Source of the DNA: Desulfobacteraceae bacterium
GTDB lineage: Bacteria; Desulfobacterota; Desulfobacteria; Desulfobacterales; Desulfosarcinaceae
DNA length: 64,000 nucleotides
Reading direction: 5' to 3'
Assembly (NCBI GenBank): GCA_027068085.1
Contig: JAMOUQ010000004.1
Coordinates: forward strand, 124,001-188,000
The notes beneath the pieces are model-generated. The model was not told the DNA's origin, did not search any database, and saw only the letters and a program-made list of their open reading frames with translations. Position numbers and translations under genes: made by a program. Shown in pieces: positions 1-8,322 of this stretch; the stretch's first letter is position 1, and every line of letters starts with the position of its first letter.

Positions 1-1033
1 CTCCCACCTGGGCCGGCCCAAGGGCCGCCGGCGTCCCGAGATGTCCCTGGAGCCCTGCGCCGGGGTTCTGGAAGAGATGCTCGGCCGGCCGGTCGTCTTC
101 GCGGCCGACTGTGTCGGGCAGCAAGCCGAGGATGCGGCCGGCTCCCTTGCCGACGGCGAGGTGGCCCTTATGGAGAATTTGAGATTTCATGAGGGCGAAA
201 CCAAAAACGATCCCGACTTTGCATCCCGCCTGGCGCGGTTGGGGCGGATTTACGTGAATGACGCCTTCGGCACCGCCCATAGGGCCCATGCCTCGACCGT
301 CGGCATATGCAATTATATCCGGCCTTGCGTGGCGGGTTTTCTGATGAAAAAAGAACTGGAGTATCTGGGCAAGGTTGTCCGGGAGGCCGAGCATCCTTTT
401 GTGGCCATAATCGGCGGGGCCAAGATTTCCGGCAAGATAGACGTCATGGCCAACCTGCTGGAAAAGGTGGACCGGCTCCTGATCGGCGGGGCCATGGCTT
501 TTACTTTTTTCAAGGCCAGGGGCCTGGCCGTGGGACGATCCCTGGTGGAGGAAGAAAAGGTCGATCTGGCGGCCGGCCTGCTGGAGACCTGGAAGGAAAA
601 AATAGTTCTGCCGGTCGACTGCGTTGTCACCGACAGGCTCGATACCCGGTCAAGAAGTATCGGAACCATCAGCACGGTGGGGGTGGATGCAATCGGGCCG
701 GAACAGATCGGTATCGACATCGGCCCCGATACCATCGCAGTCTTTTCCGGGATAATTAAAGATGCCCGTACCGTCGTCTGGAACGGCCCCATGGGTGTTT
801 TCGAGATAGATGCCGCAGCCCGGGGAACGGTGTCTCTTGCGCGTATCCTGGCCGAGGCCACCTCCCGCGGTGCGTTGACCGTAATCGGCGGCGGTGATTC
901 GGCCGCTGCTGCCGAAAAAGCCGGAGTGGATCATCTGCTGTCCCATGTATCCACCGGCGGAGGGGCCTCGCTGGCTTTGTTGGAAGGCAAACGGCTGCCG
1001 GCCGTCGAAGCCCTCAGCGAACGTGGCAACTGA
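1..1033 (+). CDS. pgk: Phosphoglycerate kinase, 3' part (5' end outside window)
   Basis: Glycolytic/gluconeogenic enzyme that transfers phosphate between 1,3-bisphosphoglycerate and ADP in the cytoplasm. The frame is open from base 2, and the first residues read SHLGRPKG, the substrate-binding loop of the family. This means the ATG at 41 is internal and about 60 residues are missing before the window. Further signatures are the GGAKISGK stretch of the hinge region, the GPMGVFE segment, and the C-terminal glycine-rich nucleotide-binding loops (GGGDSAAAAEKAG, STGGGASLALLEGK). About 343 residues are visible of the usual 390-400. The stop codon overlaps the next start (TGATG at 1031-1035), so it is translationally coupled to the VTT-family gene downstream. 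Confidence 0.97.
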   Translation, partial: SHLGRPKGRRRPEMSLEPCAGVLEEMLGRPVVFAADCVGQQAEDAAGSLADGEVALMENLRFHEGETKNDPDFASRLARLGRIYVNDAFGTAHRAHASTVGICNYIRPCVAGFLMKKELEYLGKVVREAEHPFVAIIGGAKISGKIDVMANLLEKVDRLLIGGAMAFTFFKARGLAVGRSLVEEEKVDLAAGLLETWKEKIVLPVDCVVTDRLDTRSRSIGTISTVGVDAIGPEQIGIDIGPDTIAVFSGIIKDARTVVWNGPMGVFEIDAAARGTVSLARILAEATSRGALTVIGGGDSAAAAEKAGVDHLLSHVSTGGGASLALLEGKRLPAVEALSERGN

Positions 1034-1806
1034 TGCCGGCCGGCAGTGCTGCCCGACAAGGGAAAGACATTCCGCGCCGCAGGATCGCCCTGACCGCGGT
1101 GCTGGTGCTGGCTGTTGTGGGCGTGGCGCTGATGGTGGTTGTTTTCACAGATCCTGCTGACATCTTAGACAGTATGGGCAGGTACTGGAAAGCCCTTGGT
1201 GACAGAGACAGGATTGAAAAATTCGTCGGTTCTTTCGGGGTGGCGGCCCCATTGATCTTCATGGCCGTTCAGGTCCTGCAGGTCGTCCTCGCCCCCATTC
1301 CGGGCGAAGCAACGGGTTTTGTGGGCGGGTATCTGTTCGGGGTTACCGCCGGTTTCGTCTATTCCACGGTCGCCCTTACGATCGGGTCCCTGATCAATTT
1401 CTATATCGGGCGTTTCCTGGGCCGCAGGTTTGTGCGGCGCTTTGTTCCGGAAGAAAAGTTTGCGTACCTTGACCGTCTCGTCAGGCGGCAGGGCGTTCTG
1501 GTTGTGCTGGCTCTTTTCATCCTGCCAGGTTTCCCAAAAGATTATCTTTGTCTTTTCCTGGGGCTCAGCACCATGCCTCTCAGGCTTTTCGTCCCTCTTG
1601 TCTTCCTGGGCCGGATGCCCGGAACCCTGATGCTGAGCCTTCAGGGCGGACTGCTTGCCCGTGACGACATGTTCCTCTTTTTTCTTATCCTTTCGTTGTG
1701 CGCTCTTGTTCTGGCCGTACTGTACGGTTTCCGTAATACTATCTACGGCTGGATTGAAAAAATCGACTCTTCCGATCAACAGGCCGTTGACCGGAAGCCT
1801 GATTAG
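1033..1806 (+). CDS. TVP38/TMEM64 (VTT domain) family membrane protein
   Basis: A 257-residue integral membrane protein of the VTT/SNARE-associated family, whose bacterial members (DedA/YdjX types) are linked to lipid or undecaprenyl-phosphate movement and membrane homeostasis. Seen here: an N-terminal hydrophobic segment (about 18-38), the family core APIPGEATGFVGGYLFG at 87-103, then GSLINFYIGRFLGRRFV at 118-134 containing the conserved G-x-x-x-G/R signature, and two further hydrophobic stretches near 155-185 and 212-235. It overlaps the pgk stop by one base, so it is probably cotranscribed with pgk. The substrate cannot be told from the sequence. The family assignment is strong; the physiological role is inference. 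Confidence 0.85.
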   Translation: MPAGSAARQGKDIPRRRIALTAVLVLAVVGVALMVVVFTDPADILDSMGRYWKALGDRDRIEKFVGSFGVAAPLIFMAVQVLQVVLAPIPGEATGFVGGYLFGVTAGFVYSTVALTIGSLINFYIGRFLGRRFVRRFVPEEKFAYLDRLVRRQGVLVVLALFILPGFPKDYLCLFLGLSTMPLRLFVPLVFLGRMPGTLMLSLQGGLLARDDMFLFFLILSLCALVLAVLYGFRNTIYGWIEKIDSSDQQAVDRKPD

Positions 1807-1929
1807 TGGTAGGGCTTCAATTAGCCGGTAAGTATTTGGGATGTAGAGTATCTATGGCTGCGGAGCAAAGGCTGTTTGCCGGCCCGGGCATGGGCGCCCC
1901 TTAAATGGATATTTCAAGAGGAGTCGACC

Positions 1930-2991
1930 TTGGCTTTCTGGAGTGTCAGGGAAGAGCTTAGCAGAATAAACCGGCTCAGGCGTTCGTACTATGAGCTTTT
2001 GCGCGATGAGCTGGATCAGTTCATGGTAGACTATGCTCTGCTCAATTCCTATCTGAAGTTTTTAAGCCATGGGGTTCCGTATCCCTTCGTGGAAAAGCGT
2101 GAGTTGAAACCGCGGGCCAGGATTCCCACCCGGGAATACGACCTGCACAATACTTTCCTGGTGCTTTTCGTCGAAGACACCATCACCTCGGTCCACAAGA
2201 AGTATATCCGTTTTTTCAACGTCAACAAAACCACCAAAACGAACCTTATCCAGGGCAAGGCCCTGCCATTGCCGGAACATTTCGACCGGAACCATAAGTT
2301 TTTAGATTCTGTTCATTTCTACGATTTCCTCAAAATCCTTTTGCCGGTGGACTACGCCCTGTTGATTCAAAGGGATCCTGCCAGCCGTCTCAAGGGCCGA
2401 TACCAGCTGACACATTTCCACGTGCGCATCGACTGGCCCATAGCCGATGCAGCCGAGGATCTTGCCAGGGGGCTGCGTTATATTTCGAAGGATTTGTACG
2501 AGAAGGGCGACAGGTATGCCGAGTTGGTCCAGAAGAAATTTTTCGAATACTACGGTCTGCCGGTCATGGTGGGCGGACGGCGGACGGCGGCCATTGTCGC
2601 CGCCCAGTACCTGAAAAGGATTCCCTGCATCTCGACGATCTATGTCGGCAGCAGCGAGTCCCGTTCCTTGATCCGGATATCGGAACGCGGGGTGGCCAAG
2701 GCCATTTTGATGGCTTTGGAAGAAGATGAGCTCAATTCCATTTGTAGCTCCAACAAGATGGCCCCCCGCACTTTCAAGCAGAATTACGTCGTTGCCAGGG
2801 ACGGCAAGAAAAGCATCTGCATTTTTCAGGCGACCTATGCCTATACCAACTGGTCACGCCCGCCCGACGACGGAAAGCTCAGGGAAATAAATCCCGACGT
2901 AAACTGGCTGACCGTGGGCCAGGAACATATCCTGCCCAAACCCGGCGTTATGAAATACCCGCCCCTGCCGGCCAATCTGATTTATACCTGA
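1930..2991 (+). CDS. Uncharacterised 353-residue protein
   Basis: I do not recognise this protein. The frame is open from a TTG at 1876, but a second TTG at 1930 has a good ribosome site (AAGAGGAG at 1915-1922), so that start is preferred. It gives a soluble protein without signal peptide or membrane segment. The N-terminus is helical and charged (REELSRINRLRRSYYELLRDEL). The middle is rich in aromatic and basic residues, with HFHVRIDWP near residue 185. A segment about 220-300 (GGRRTAAIVAAQYLKRIPCISTIYVG, then RISERGVAKAILMALEEDEL) looks like an alpha/beta fold. The C-terminus ends in a Pro-rich tail. Codon use matches the neighbours, and the gene stands alone between pgk/VTT and a convergent hydrolase. 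Confidence 0.8.
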   Translation: MAFWSVREELSRINRLRRSYYELLRDELDQFMVDYALLNSYLKFLSHGVPYPFVEKRELKPRARIPTREYDLHNTFLVLFVEDTITSVHKKYIRFFNVNKTTKTNLIQGKALPLPEHFDRNHKFLDSVHFYDFLKILLPVDYALLIQRDPASRLKGRYQLTHFHVRIDWPIADAAEDLARGLRYISKDLYEKGDRYAELVQKKFFEYYGLPVMVGGRRTAAIVAAQYLKRIPCISTIYVGSSESRSLIRISERGVAKAILMALEEDELNSICSSNKMAPRTFKQNYVVARDGKKSICIFQATYAYTNWSRPPDDGKLREINPDVNWLTVGQEHILPKPGVMKYPPLPANLIYT

Positions 2992-3019
2992 TCGGCCGGC
3001 TGAAGCATCGCCGGCACGG

Positions 3020-3856
3020 TCAAATTCTTTCAGCCATCCAATTACACAGGTCTTTGATCGCAGTGGCGCGGCGGTCAGGGGTTTCATTGAAGATTTCGTG
3101 ATAGTAGCCTTCGTAGACATACATGGTCTTGTCCCCGGAGGCCAGGTTCTGGAAAAGCCGCTGGGAAGGGCTGGGATTTACTATCCTGTCGGCACCGGCG
3201 AGCTGCAACAGAACCGGAGTTTCCATGGATGGAGCCAGACCACAGGTTGCTACATTTGCCCTGAGACATTCCGACAGCCAGCGGAAACTTATCCGGTCAT
3301 GTACCAGGGGGTCTGCGAGATAAGCTTCAACCTGAGCCTCGTCGTGGCTCAGGCCGGCCGGATCGACTCTGTTTGCAATGGTCGCACACGGCCGCAAGGC
3401 CGACATAATACCGGAGCATAGCCGGAGAGCCAGGGGCAGGTCCGATGCCAGGTTGAACATGGGTGACGAAAGGGCCAGTCCCCGGACGGTTTCTTTCAGA
3501 TGCAAGCATAGATGGAATGCGATCAGCCCCCCCATGCTGTGGCCCAGCAGAAAAAGGGGGATATCCGGAGTCCCGGCAGACAGCAGTATGTCTGTCAGGG
3601 CCTGAAGGTCGTCAATATAGGTCTGGAAACGCAAGACATGCCCCCGCGGGCCTGAACTGCGGCCATGCCCTCTCAGATCCGGAATCCAGATCTGGAGTCC
3701 GAGTTTTTCAAGTTCCTGCACCATGGGCCGATACCGGCCGGAATGTTCGCCCAGGCCATGGATGACGAGCAAGCGGGCCCTGGCGTTCTGAGGACCGGAT
3801 TTGCGAAAGTGGATATTGGCGCCGTCGGCGCAGGTAAAGGTTTCCGCAGTTTCCAT
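3020..3856 (-). CDS. Alpha/beta hydrolase, lysophospholipase / monoacylglycerol lipase-like
   Basis: A 278-residue serine hydrolase of the lysophospholipase (PldB/MGL-like, Hydrolase_4) type. The oxyanion HG lies at 33-34 within HGLGEHSGRY, the cap-proximal sequence DLRGHGRSSGPRGH at 60-73 is typical of the monoacylglycerol lipase group, and the nucleophile elbow GHSMGG places the catalytic serine at 107. Asp223 (GADRIV) and His253 (YYHEIFNE) complete the triad. There is no signal peptide, so it is probably cytoplasmic and acts on monoacylglycerol or lysolipid esters; the exact substrate is not predictable. It converges with the uncharacterised gene at 1930-2991. The PilZ-like gene lies just upstream on the same strand. 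Confidence 0.88.
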   Translation of the reverse strand: METAETFTCADGANIHFRKSGPQNARARLLVIHGLGEHSGRYRPMVQELEKLGLQIWIPDLRGHGRSSGPRGHVLRFQTYIDDLQALTDILLSAGTPDIPLFLLGHSMGGLIAFHLCLHLKETVRGLALSSPMFNLASDLPLALRLCSGIMSALRPCATIANRVDPAGLSHDEAQVEAYLADPLVHDRISFRWLSECLRANVATCGLAPSMETPVLLQLAGADRIVNPSPSQRLFQNLASGDKTMYVYEGYYHEIFNETPDRRATAIKDLCNWMAERI

Positions 3857-3896
3857 TTAGCAATTTCCCGCCGGATAAAGGGTGGATCGGATGGTG

Positions 3897-4235
3897 TCAG
3901 ATAAGAGATAGACCAACCAGGAAGTGGCCTGCAAAACGGCCGGTTTGGTTCTGGGTGATATGCTCTATCCTTGTTTTCAGGCTTTCTGCCGCCGTTGCCG
4001 GGCTTTCGGTAAAGTAGGTCATTTCCAACTCGTCGCCGACTTTGAGATGTTTCAAAATAGCAGAATCATGCTTTACCAGGATACACATACCCTTTGAAGA
4101 GATGTTCCAGATCTTGAACATGTAGAGGTTGGGAAGTCCGGGAACGGTCATTTGGACAGAATGATATACTTCGGCCGCATGCCGTTGTTCAGATCTTCGC
4201 TCCGGTGAGCCGCCAATGTATTGGTTGTCTCGCAT
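3897..4235 (-). CDS. PilZ-like domain protein
   Basis: A short (112-residue) soluble protein. The open frame extends to 4268, but the ATG at 4235 is preceded by TTAGGA five bases upstream and is preferred. The sequence fits a PilZ c-di-GMP-binding fold: the basic RxxxR-type element (RRSEQRHA, residues 12-19) is followed about 25 residues later by a WNISSKGMCI segment resembling the conserved D/N-x-S-x-x-G motif, then alternating beta-strand-like hydrophobics ending in GHFLVGLSLI. The S-x-x-G element is a good match, but the first motif is only approximate. A c-di-GMP riboswitch elsewhere in the window (26.1 kb) shows that this organism uses the second messenger. Confidence 0.7.
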   Translation of the reverse strand: MRDNQYIGGSPERRSEQRHAAEVYHSVQMTVPGLPNLYMFKIWNISSKGMCILVKHDSAILKHLKVGDELEMTYFTESPATAAESLKTRIEHITQNQTGRFAGHFLVGLSLI

Positions 4236-4463
4236 GGCATTCCTAACCGACCGATATGGACCGGCCAACTATGCAGGCGCAGGCTAAGGCAAAAGCGAAT
4301 ATATATATACCATATTATCAGTTGGATATCAAACAGCCAGAATAAAAAAACTTGAGTTGCGGCACTCCAGCCGATAAACTCGATATATATTGGTCCTTTT
4401 TCTGGCGACAGCGGTTGATACCGTTGTAAGTAGTAAATTTAACGCATAGAGCAGGGGTGAGAA

Positions 4464-4727
4464 ATGGAAAACTCGACCGGGATGTTGAAGAGGGATTGGA
4501 CAAGCTATGTGTTGATCGTGTTGATGGTTGGAGTGATTGTATTTCTGGTCAAGCTCAACGGTATGCTCAACGAGATTAAAGATGTAAATCAAAAGATCCT
4601 TTCCAATCTGGACTCGGTGGAAAGTATCGTTATCGGCACAGATTCGAATGTGGCCGAAATTACCAAGCAGATGGACGGGATCAAGAAGAACGTGGTCTAC
4701 ATTGTAAGAAAGGTCAAAAGGCGTTGA
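4464..4727 (+). CDS. Small single-pass membrane protein with coiled-coil tail
   Basis: An 87-residue protein with one hydrophobic segment (about residues 14-32, YVLIVLMVGVIVFLVKL). It is followed by an amphipathic, probably coiled-coil region (MLNEIKDVNQKILSNLDSVESIVIGTDSNVAEITKQMDGIKKNV) and a basic C-terminal tail. A GGGGTGAG ribosome site lies just before the ATG. The stop is 19 bases before yhbY, on the same strand, so the two are probably cotranscribed. The architecture resembles small methyl-accepting-like or phage-spanin-like anchors, but no family is recognised; a real gene is supported by start context and coding character. Confidence 0.65.
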   Translation: MENSTGMLKRDWTSYVLIVLMVGVIVFLVKLNGMLNEIKDVNQKILSNLDSVESIVIGTDSNVAEITKQMDGIKKNVVYIVRKVKRR

Positions 4728-4746
4728 AAAAGGCGGCTGACAGACC

Positions 4747-5073
4747 ATGCCGGAACTGAAGGGGTGTCAGAGACGATATCTGCGGGGTCTTGCCCACCGG
4801 TTGAAGCCCTCGGTTTTCATCGGTAAACAGGGACTCACCGAAATGGTTTACATGGCTATCGAGCAGGCCCTGATCAGCAATGAGCTCGTCAAAATAAGTT
4901 TCATGGCCTTCAAGCAAAAGGAGGCTAAAAAGAGGCTGGCAGCCGACATAGAGCACAACACAGGTTGTTGTCTGGTCGGTACGGTCGGGCATACGGCGCT
5001 GTTTTATCGTCCTCATCCCCAGCCGGCCAAGCGGCGCATAATTCTGCCCGCAAGTTCGGCAGGGGATGACTGA
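4747..5073 (+). CDS. yhbY: YhbY family CRM-domain RNA-binding protein
   Basis: A 108-residue protein that is almost entirely one CRM (chloroplast RNA splicing and ribosome maturation) domain, a fold that binds pre-50S ribosomal RNA in bacteria. Recognisable parts are the N-terminal RRYLRGLAHRLKPSVFIGKQGLT, with the conserved GxxG-like GKQGLT loop at about 27-32, the helix YMAIEQALISNELVKISF, and the C-terminal strand region TGCCLVGTVGHTALFYRPHP. E. coli YhbY is 97 residues, so the size fits. It lies immediately downstream of the small membrane protein on the same strand and converges with the penicillin-binding protein gene. Confidence 0.92.
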   Translation: MPELKGCQRRYLRGLAHRLKPSVFIGKQGLTEMVYMAIEQALISNELVKISFMAFKQKEAKKRLAADIEHNTGCCLVGTVGHTALFYRPHPQPAKRRIILPASSAGDD

Positions 5074-5125
5074 AAAAAGACCGGGGAGAGTGAGGAAGCA
5101 AAAAATATAGGCGGATGGAGCCGAT

Positions 5126-7078
5126 CTATTTTTTACTTTTTCTGACCAGGACCGGAAGCGTATCGCCGTCCGGGTGCCGGGGTTTGTTTCTTCCCAGCAC
5201 TTTTACGCCGTCGGGCAGGTCGAAATATTCCGGATTGTCAGGCCGCGGTACTGCTTCCATGAATTTGATCCAGATGGGCAGGGCGGCCCGGGCGCCTGTT
5301 TCACCGGCCCCCAGGGTGCGGTGGTCGTCGTTGCCGACCCATACGCCGGCCGCAATGCGCGGGTTGTAGCCGATAAAGAGGGCATCGCGATAATCGTTGG
5401 TAGTGCCGGTTTTGCCGGCCACCATTCCCAGCCTGCCGGCAGCCTTGCCCGTACCCTCGCTAACCACCGCCTGCAGCATGTTGGTCGTGATGGCGGCCGC
5501 CTCCGGGGACATGGCCAGATGGCGTTCATATTTGTTTGTCCAGACGGTACGGCCATGGCGGCCGGTGATCCGGACGATCCCATAGGGGCGGGTGTAAAGG
5601 CCGCTGTTGGCAAAGGTCGCATAGGCGGCCGTAAGGTTGAGCAGGCTTACCTCGGAGGTGCCCAGGGCCAGAGTCAGATCCTCGCGCAGGCCGGGGGAGA
5701 GTCCGAGTTTGTATGCAAACTGGGCCACGGCGGCAGGGCCGAGTTTTTCCACCAGGCGCACGGCAGGTATGTTCTTGGAATGGGCCAGAGCGTGACGCAG
5801 GGTGATTTCGCCTTCATAGTTGCGGGAAAAGTTTTGCGGCAGCCAGTCGGTGCCGGATGCGTTTTTGAAAGCAACCGGGGCATCCAGGATATTGTCGGTC
5901 TGGGAAAAACCTTTCTCGATTGCCAGGGCGTAGACGATCGGCTTGAAAGCTGACCCGGGCTGACGTCTGGCCTCACAAGCCCTGTTGTAACCGGTCGTCT
6001 GACCGTCGTCCCGGCCTCCCACCATGGCCAGGATCGCTCCGCTGCGGACATCCAGGGCCACAAGGGCCGCCTGGAGCTTGCCGGTTGCAAGCCCCTTGCG
6101 CTGCATCCTGGCGGCGAGATTCTTCAGCCCTGCGGCAACCGCGCTTTCAGCCGCCTGCTGGAGATGCCAGTCGAGGGTGGTTTCCACCGTCAGACCCGCC
6201 TTGTAAAGTCGGCTGTGCCCAAGCTGGCGTTCGAGTTCCTGCTTTACAAAGTCGACGAAATAAGGTGCCTTGAGGTCCTGGTTGCGGTTGTCGGCCAGCT
6301 GCACCGGTTCTGCCACGGCCTGCCGGTAGAGATCGGCATCGATCAGGTGCAGATCGTACATCTGTTTGAGGACCAGATTGCGCCGTCTTATGGCCAGCTC
6401 CGGGTTGACCAGGGGCGAGTAGGCCGAAGGCGCCCTTGGCATGCCGGCAATCAGGGCGCATTCAGCCAGGGTCAGCTTTTCCAGGGGCTTGCCGAAAAAT
6501 ATGCGTGCCGCCGAGGCCACACCCCAGGCCCCGCTTCCGAAATAGACCTGGTTGAGGTACAGAGCCAGGATTTCATCCTTGGTATAACGGCGCTCCAGCT
6601 GCAGGGCCAGGATGGCTTCCTTCAGCTTGCGGGTCAGTGTCTTGCGCGGGGTCAGGAAAAGGGTCTTGGCCAGCTGCTGGGTTATGGTGCTGGCTCCCTG
6701 GGTGAACCGGCCGGTTTTGAGGTTGGCAGCCACGGCCCGCAGGATGCCTTTCAGCGCAATGCCCCGGTGCCGGTAAAATTTCCTGTCCTCGGTTGCCAGC
6801 AGAGCTTTGACCAGCATGGGAGGCACTTTCTTCAAGGGGACCGGATCGCGTTTTTCGATAAAGATTTCAGCCAGCAGCTGCTGGTCGGAAGAATAGATCC
6901 TGGTGATTGCCGAAGGCTGGTAGTCTTCCAGGGATTTGATCTGCGGCAGATCCTGGGTCAGGGCGAGGTAGGCGCCGGCAGTGCCTCCGAATATGGCCCC
7001 CAACACGACGGCGGCCAGGAGGAATCGATATACAGGGCTGGACTTGGCTTTGGGTTTCATTTTACAGTGTATCTGCAT
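5126..7078 (-). CDS. mrcA: Class A penicillin-binding protein (PBP1A type)
   Basis: A bifunctional peptidoglycan synthase of 650 residues with an N-terminal cytoplasmic tail, one membrane anchor (about 18-41), a GT51 glycosyltransferase domain and a transpeptidase domain. The GT51 motif ATEDRKFYRHRG places the catalytic Glu at 97, and GASTITQQLAKT follows at 128-139. The transpeptidase motifs are SAFK (Ser376 and Lys379), SKN at 434-436 and KTGTT at 556-560. The protein polymerises lipid II and crosslinks glycan strands in the periplasm. It is shorter than E. coli PBP1A (850 residues), lacking the large OB insert, as in many other bacteria. It is transcribed alone and converges with yhbY. No strong ribosome site is visible at either candidate ATG (7078 or 7060). 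Confidence 0.93.
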   Translation of the reverse strand: MQIHCKMKPKAKSSPVYRFLLAAVVLGAIFGGTAGAYLALTQDLPQIKSLEDYQPSAITRIYSSDQQLLAEIFIEKRDPVPLKKVPPMLVKALLATEDRKFYRHRGIALKGILRAVAANLKTGRFTQGASTITQQLAKTLFLTPRKTLTRKLKEAILALQLERRYTKDEILALYLNQVYFGSGAWGVASAARIFFGKPLEKLTLAECALIAGMPRAPSAYSPLVNPELAIRRRNLVLKQMYDLHLIDADLYRQAVAEPVQLADNRNQDLKAPYFVDFVKQELERQLGHSRLYKAGLTVETTLDWHLQQAAESAVAAGLKNLAARMQRKGLATGKLQAALVALDVRSGAILAMVGGRDDGQTTGYNRACEARRQPGSAFKPIVYALAIEKGFSQTDNILDAPVAFKNASGTDWLPQNFSRNYEGEITLRHALAHSKNIPAVRLVEKLGPAAVAQFAYKLGLSPGLREDLTLALGTSEVSLLNLTAAYATFANSGLYTRPYGIVRITGRHGRTVWTNKYERHLAMSPEAAAITTNMLQAVVSEGTGKAAGRLGMVAGKTGTTNDYRDALFIGYNPRIAAGVWVGNDDHRTLGAGETGARAALPIWIKFMEAVPRPDNPEYFDLPDGVKVLGRNKPRHPDGDTLPVLVRKSKK

Positions 7079-7164
7079 AAGCCGGAAGGCCGGCTTGCTT
7101 GGATGGAATTCGAATAAAATCCCAGTTTAATCATTGTTGGACCCTTCTGCAAGGAGATTGACGC

Positions 7165-7464
7165 ATGCACGATTCGGATCATTCACATCATCATCACGAT
7201 CATCACGGCCATCACCATCATGATCACGGGCATGAAGACGGATCAGGTCAAATGTCGTTGGAAGAAAAGGCCGTCAGGCTGCTGGAGCACTGGATAGCCC
7301 ACAACGACGATCACGGTGCGAACTACAGCCAGTGGGCCGACAAGCTGCGCCAGCATGGTCATATAGGGGCGGCCGAGGCCCTGGACCGGGTCGGCGAACT
7401 TACCGAGCGCATCAGCCGGTTGTTCCGCCAGGCCAAGGATGAACTGAGCGGGTCCGGCAGCTGA
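7165..7464 (+). CDS. His-rich N-terminus small protein, probable metal-binding
   Basis: A 99-residue protein with an AAGGAG ribosome site eight bases before the ATG. Residues 1-25 are a histidine/aspartate cluster (more than ten His), which must bind divalent metal such as Ni, Co or Zn. The rest is a helical domain (MSLEEKAVRLLEHWIAHNDDHGANYSQWADKLRQHG, then a second helix pair) of the type found as a stand-alone domain beside corrinoid or metal-transport genes. It converges with the corrinoid operon end, nine bases between stops. A role as cobalt/nickel chaperone or store is inference from composition and neighbours (corrinoid synthesis here, a nickel/cobalt importer at 51-56 kb). Confidence 0.75.
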   Translation: MHDSDHSHHHHDHHGHHHHDHGHEDGSGQMSLEEKAVRLLEHWIAHNDDHGANYSQWADKLRQHGHIGAAEALDRVGELTERISRLFRQAKDELSGSGS

Positions 7465-7473
7465 CCTTGCGTT

Positions 7474-8283
7474 TTAAAGGGCCACCTGCTGCCAGGAAAA
7501 TATGCCCGCGGTTGTCAGCAGGCTGCAGTTTTTGGCCACGGCCACCGATGGCCGGTGGTCGATATTCATCAGCAGCATCCGTATTGCGGAGGCAGCCAGC
7601 ATGGGAAGGTAGGCCGTCTCCATGGCCAGCCGGCAGGCGGCAGACGGTGCCCCGGCGGTCAGGTTGCTGAGACCGATGATGGTTTCGGGCTCAAACCCCA
7701 GTATTTCCGGCAGGTAGCGCAGGGTCGTGAGTATCTCCAGGGCCTGGGCCGGTCCGTCTGCCCAGGCCAGGGGGACCAGCACCGGATCGACGATGAACCG
7801 GTTTTGTTCCAGCCCCTTGCCGCTGACTTTCTCCCACAGCCTGAGGGCTATTTCCAGCCTGCTCTGGGAGTCGGGCGGAACATGGCCGTCGGGGCGCAAC
7901 AGGTAGCAGATTACCGGCACCCTGAATTCAACCGCCAGGGGCAATATCCGCTCAAGTTTCTCAGGCTGCAGAGAAAGGCCGTTGATGATCGTCCGGCCGG
8001 CGGCAACTTCCAGCCCGGCCCGGATGGCGGCGGGGTTGACCGTGTCCAGCAGCAGTGGCAGCTGGCAGGCACCGGCGAAGGTTTCCACCAGAAAGGACAT
8101 GGTCTTTTCCGGCTCCCGGGGAAGGGGACCGGTATTGATGTCAATACCCCGGGCTCCGGCAGCCTGCCAGCGGGCGGCCATCTTCCTGATGGCAGCCGTG
8201 TCCCTGGCCTCCACGGCCCGGGCGACGCCCGGCCGTGTCATCTGGAAATTGTCGGCTATCAGCATCAGCGTTTTTGTTTCCAT
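7474..8283 (-). CDS. Pterin-binding (dihydropteroate synthase/AcsE-like) protein at the end of the corrinoid operon
   Basis: A TIM-barrel protein of 269 residues, resembling the pterin-binding methyltransferase family (AcsE/MtrH, dihydropteroate synthase superfamily). Visible landmarks are GARGIDINTGP (family GAxxLDxNxGP), PLLLDTVNP (the second strand with Asp), GRTIINGLSLQPEK, FIVDPVLVP and ETIIGLSNLTAGAP, in AcsE-like order. The frame is open to a TTG at 8307, but the ATG at 8283 has CAGGA nine bases upstream. It is the last gene of a seven-gene operon with cbiR directly upstream (15-39 bp), so it is probably a methyltetrahydrofolate:corrinoid-type methyltransferase or a corrinoid-linked relative. 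It is not likely to be the folate-pathway FolP, since it lacks the usual FolP partners. Confidence 0.8.
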   Translation of the reverse strand: METKTLMLIADNFQMTRPGVARAVEARDTAAIRKMAARWQAAGARGIDINTGPLPREPEKTMSFLVETFAGACQLPLLLDTVNPAAIRAGLEVAAGRTIINGLSLQPEKLERILPLAVEFRVPVICYLLRPDGHVPPDSQSRLEIALRLWEKVSGKGLEQNRFIVDPVLVPLAWADGPAQALEILTTLRYLPEILGFEPETIIGLSNLTAGAPSAACRLAMETAYLPMLAASAIRMLLMNIDHRPSVAVAKNCSLLTTAGIFSWQQVAL

Positions 8284-8322
8284 TTCCACGATTCCTGTTT
8301 TTGCCAATCCGCCGGCAACGGA

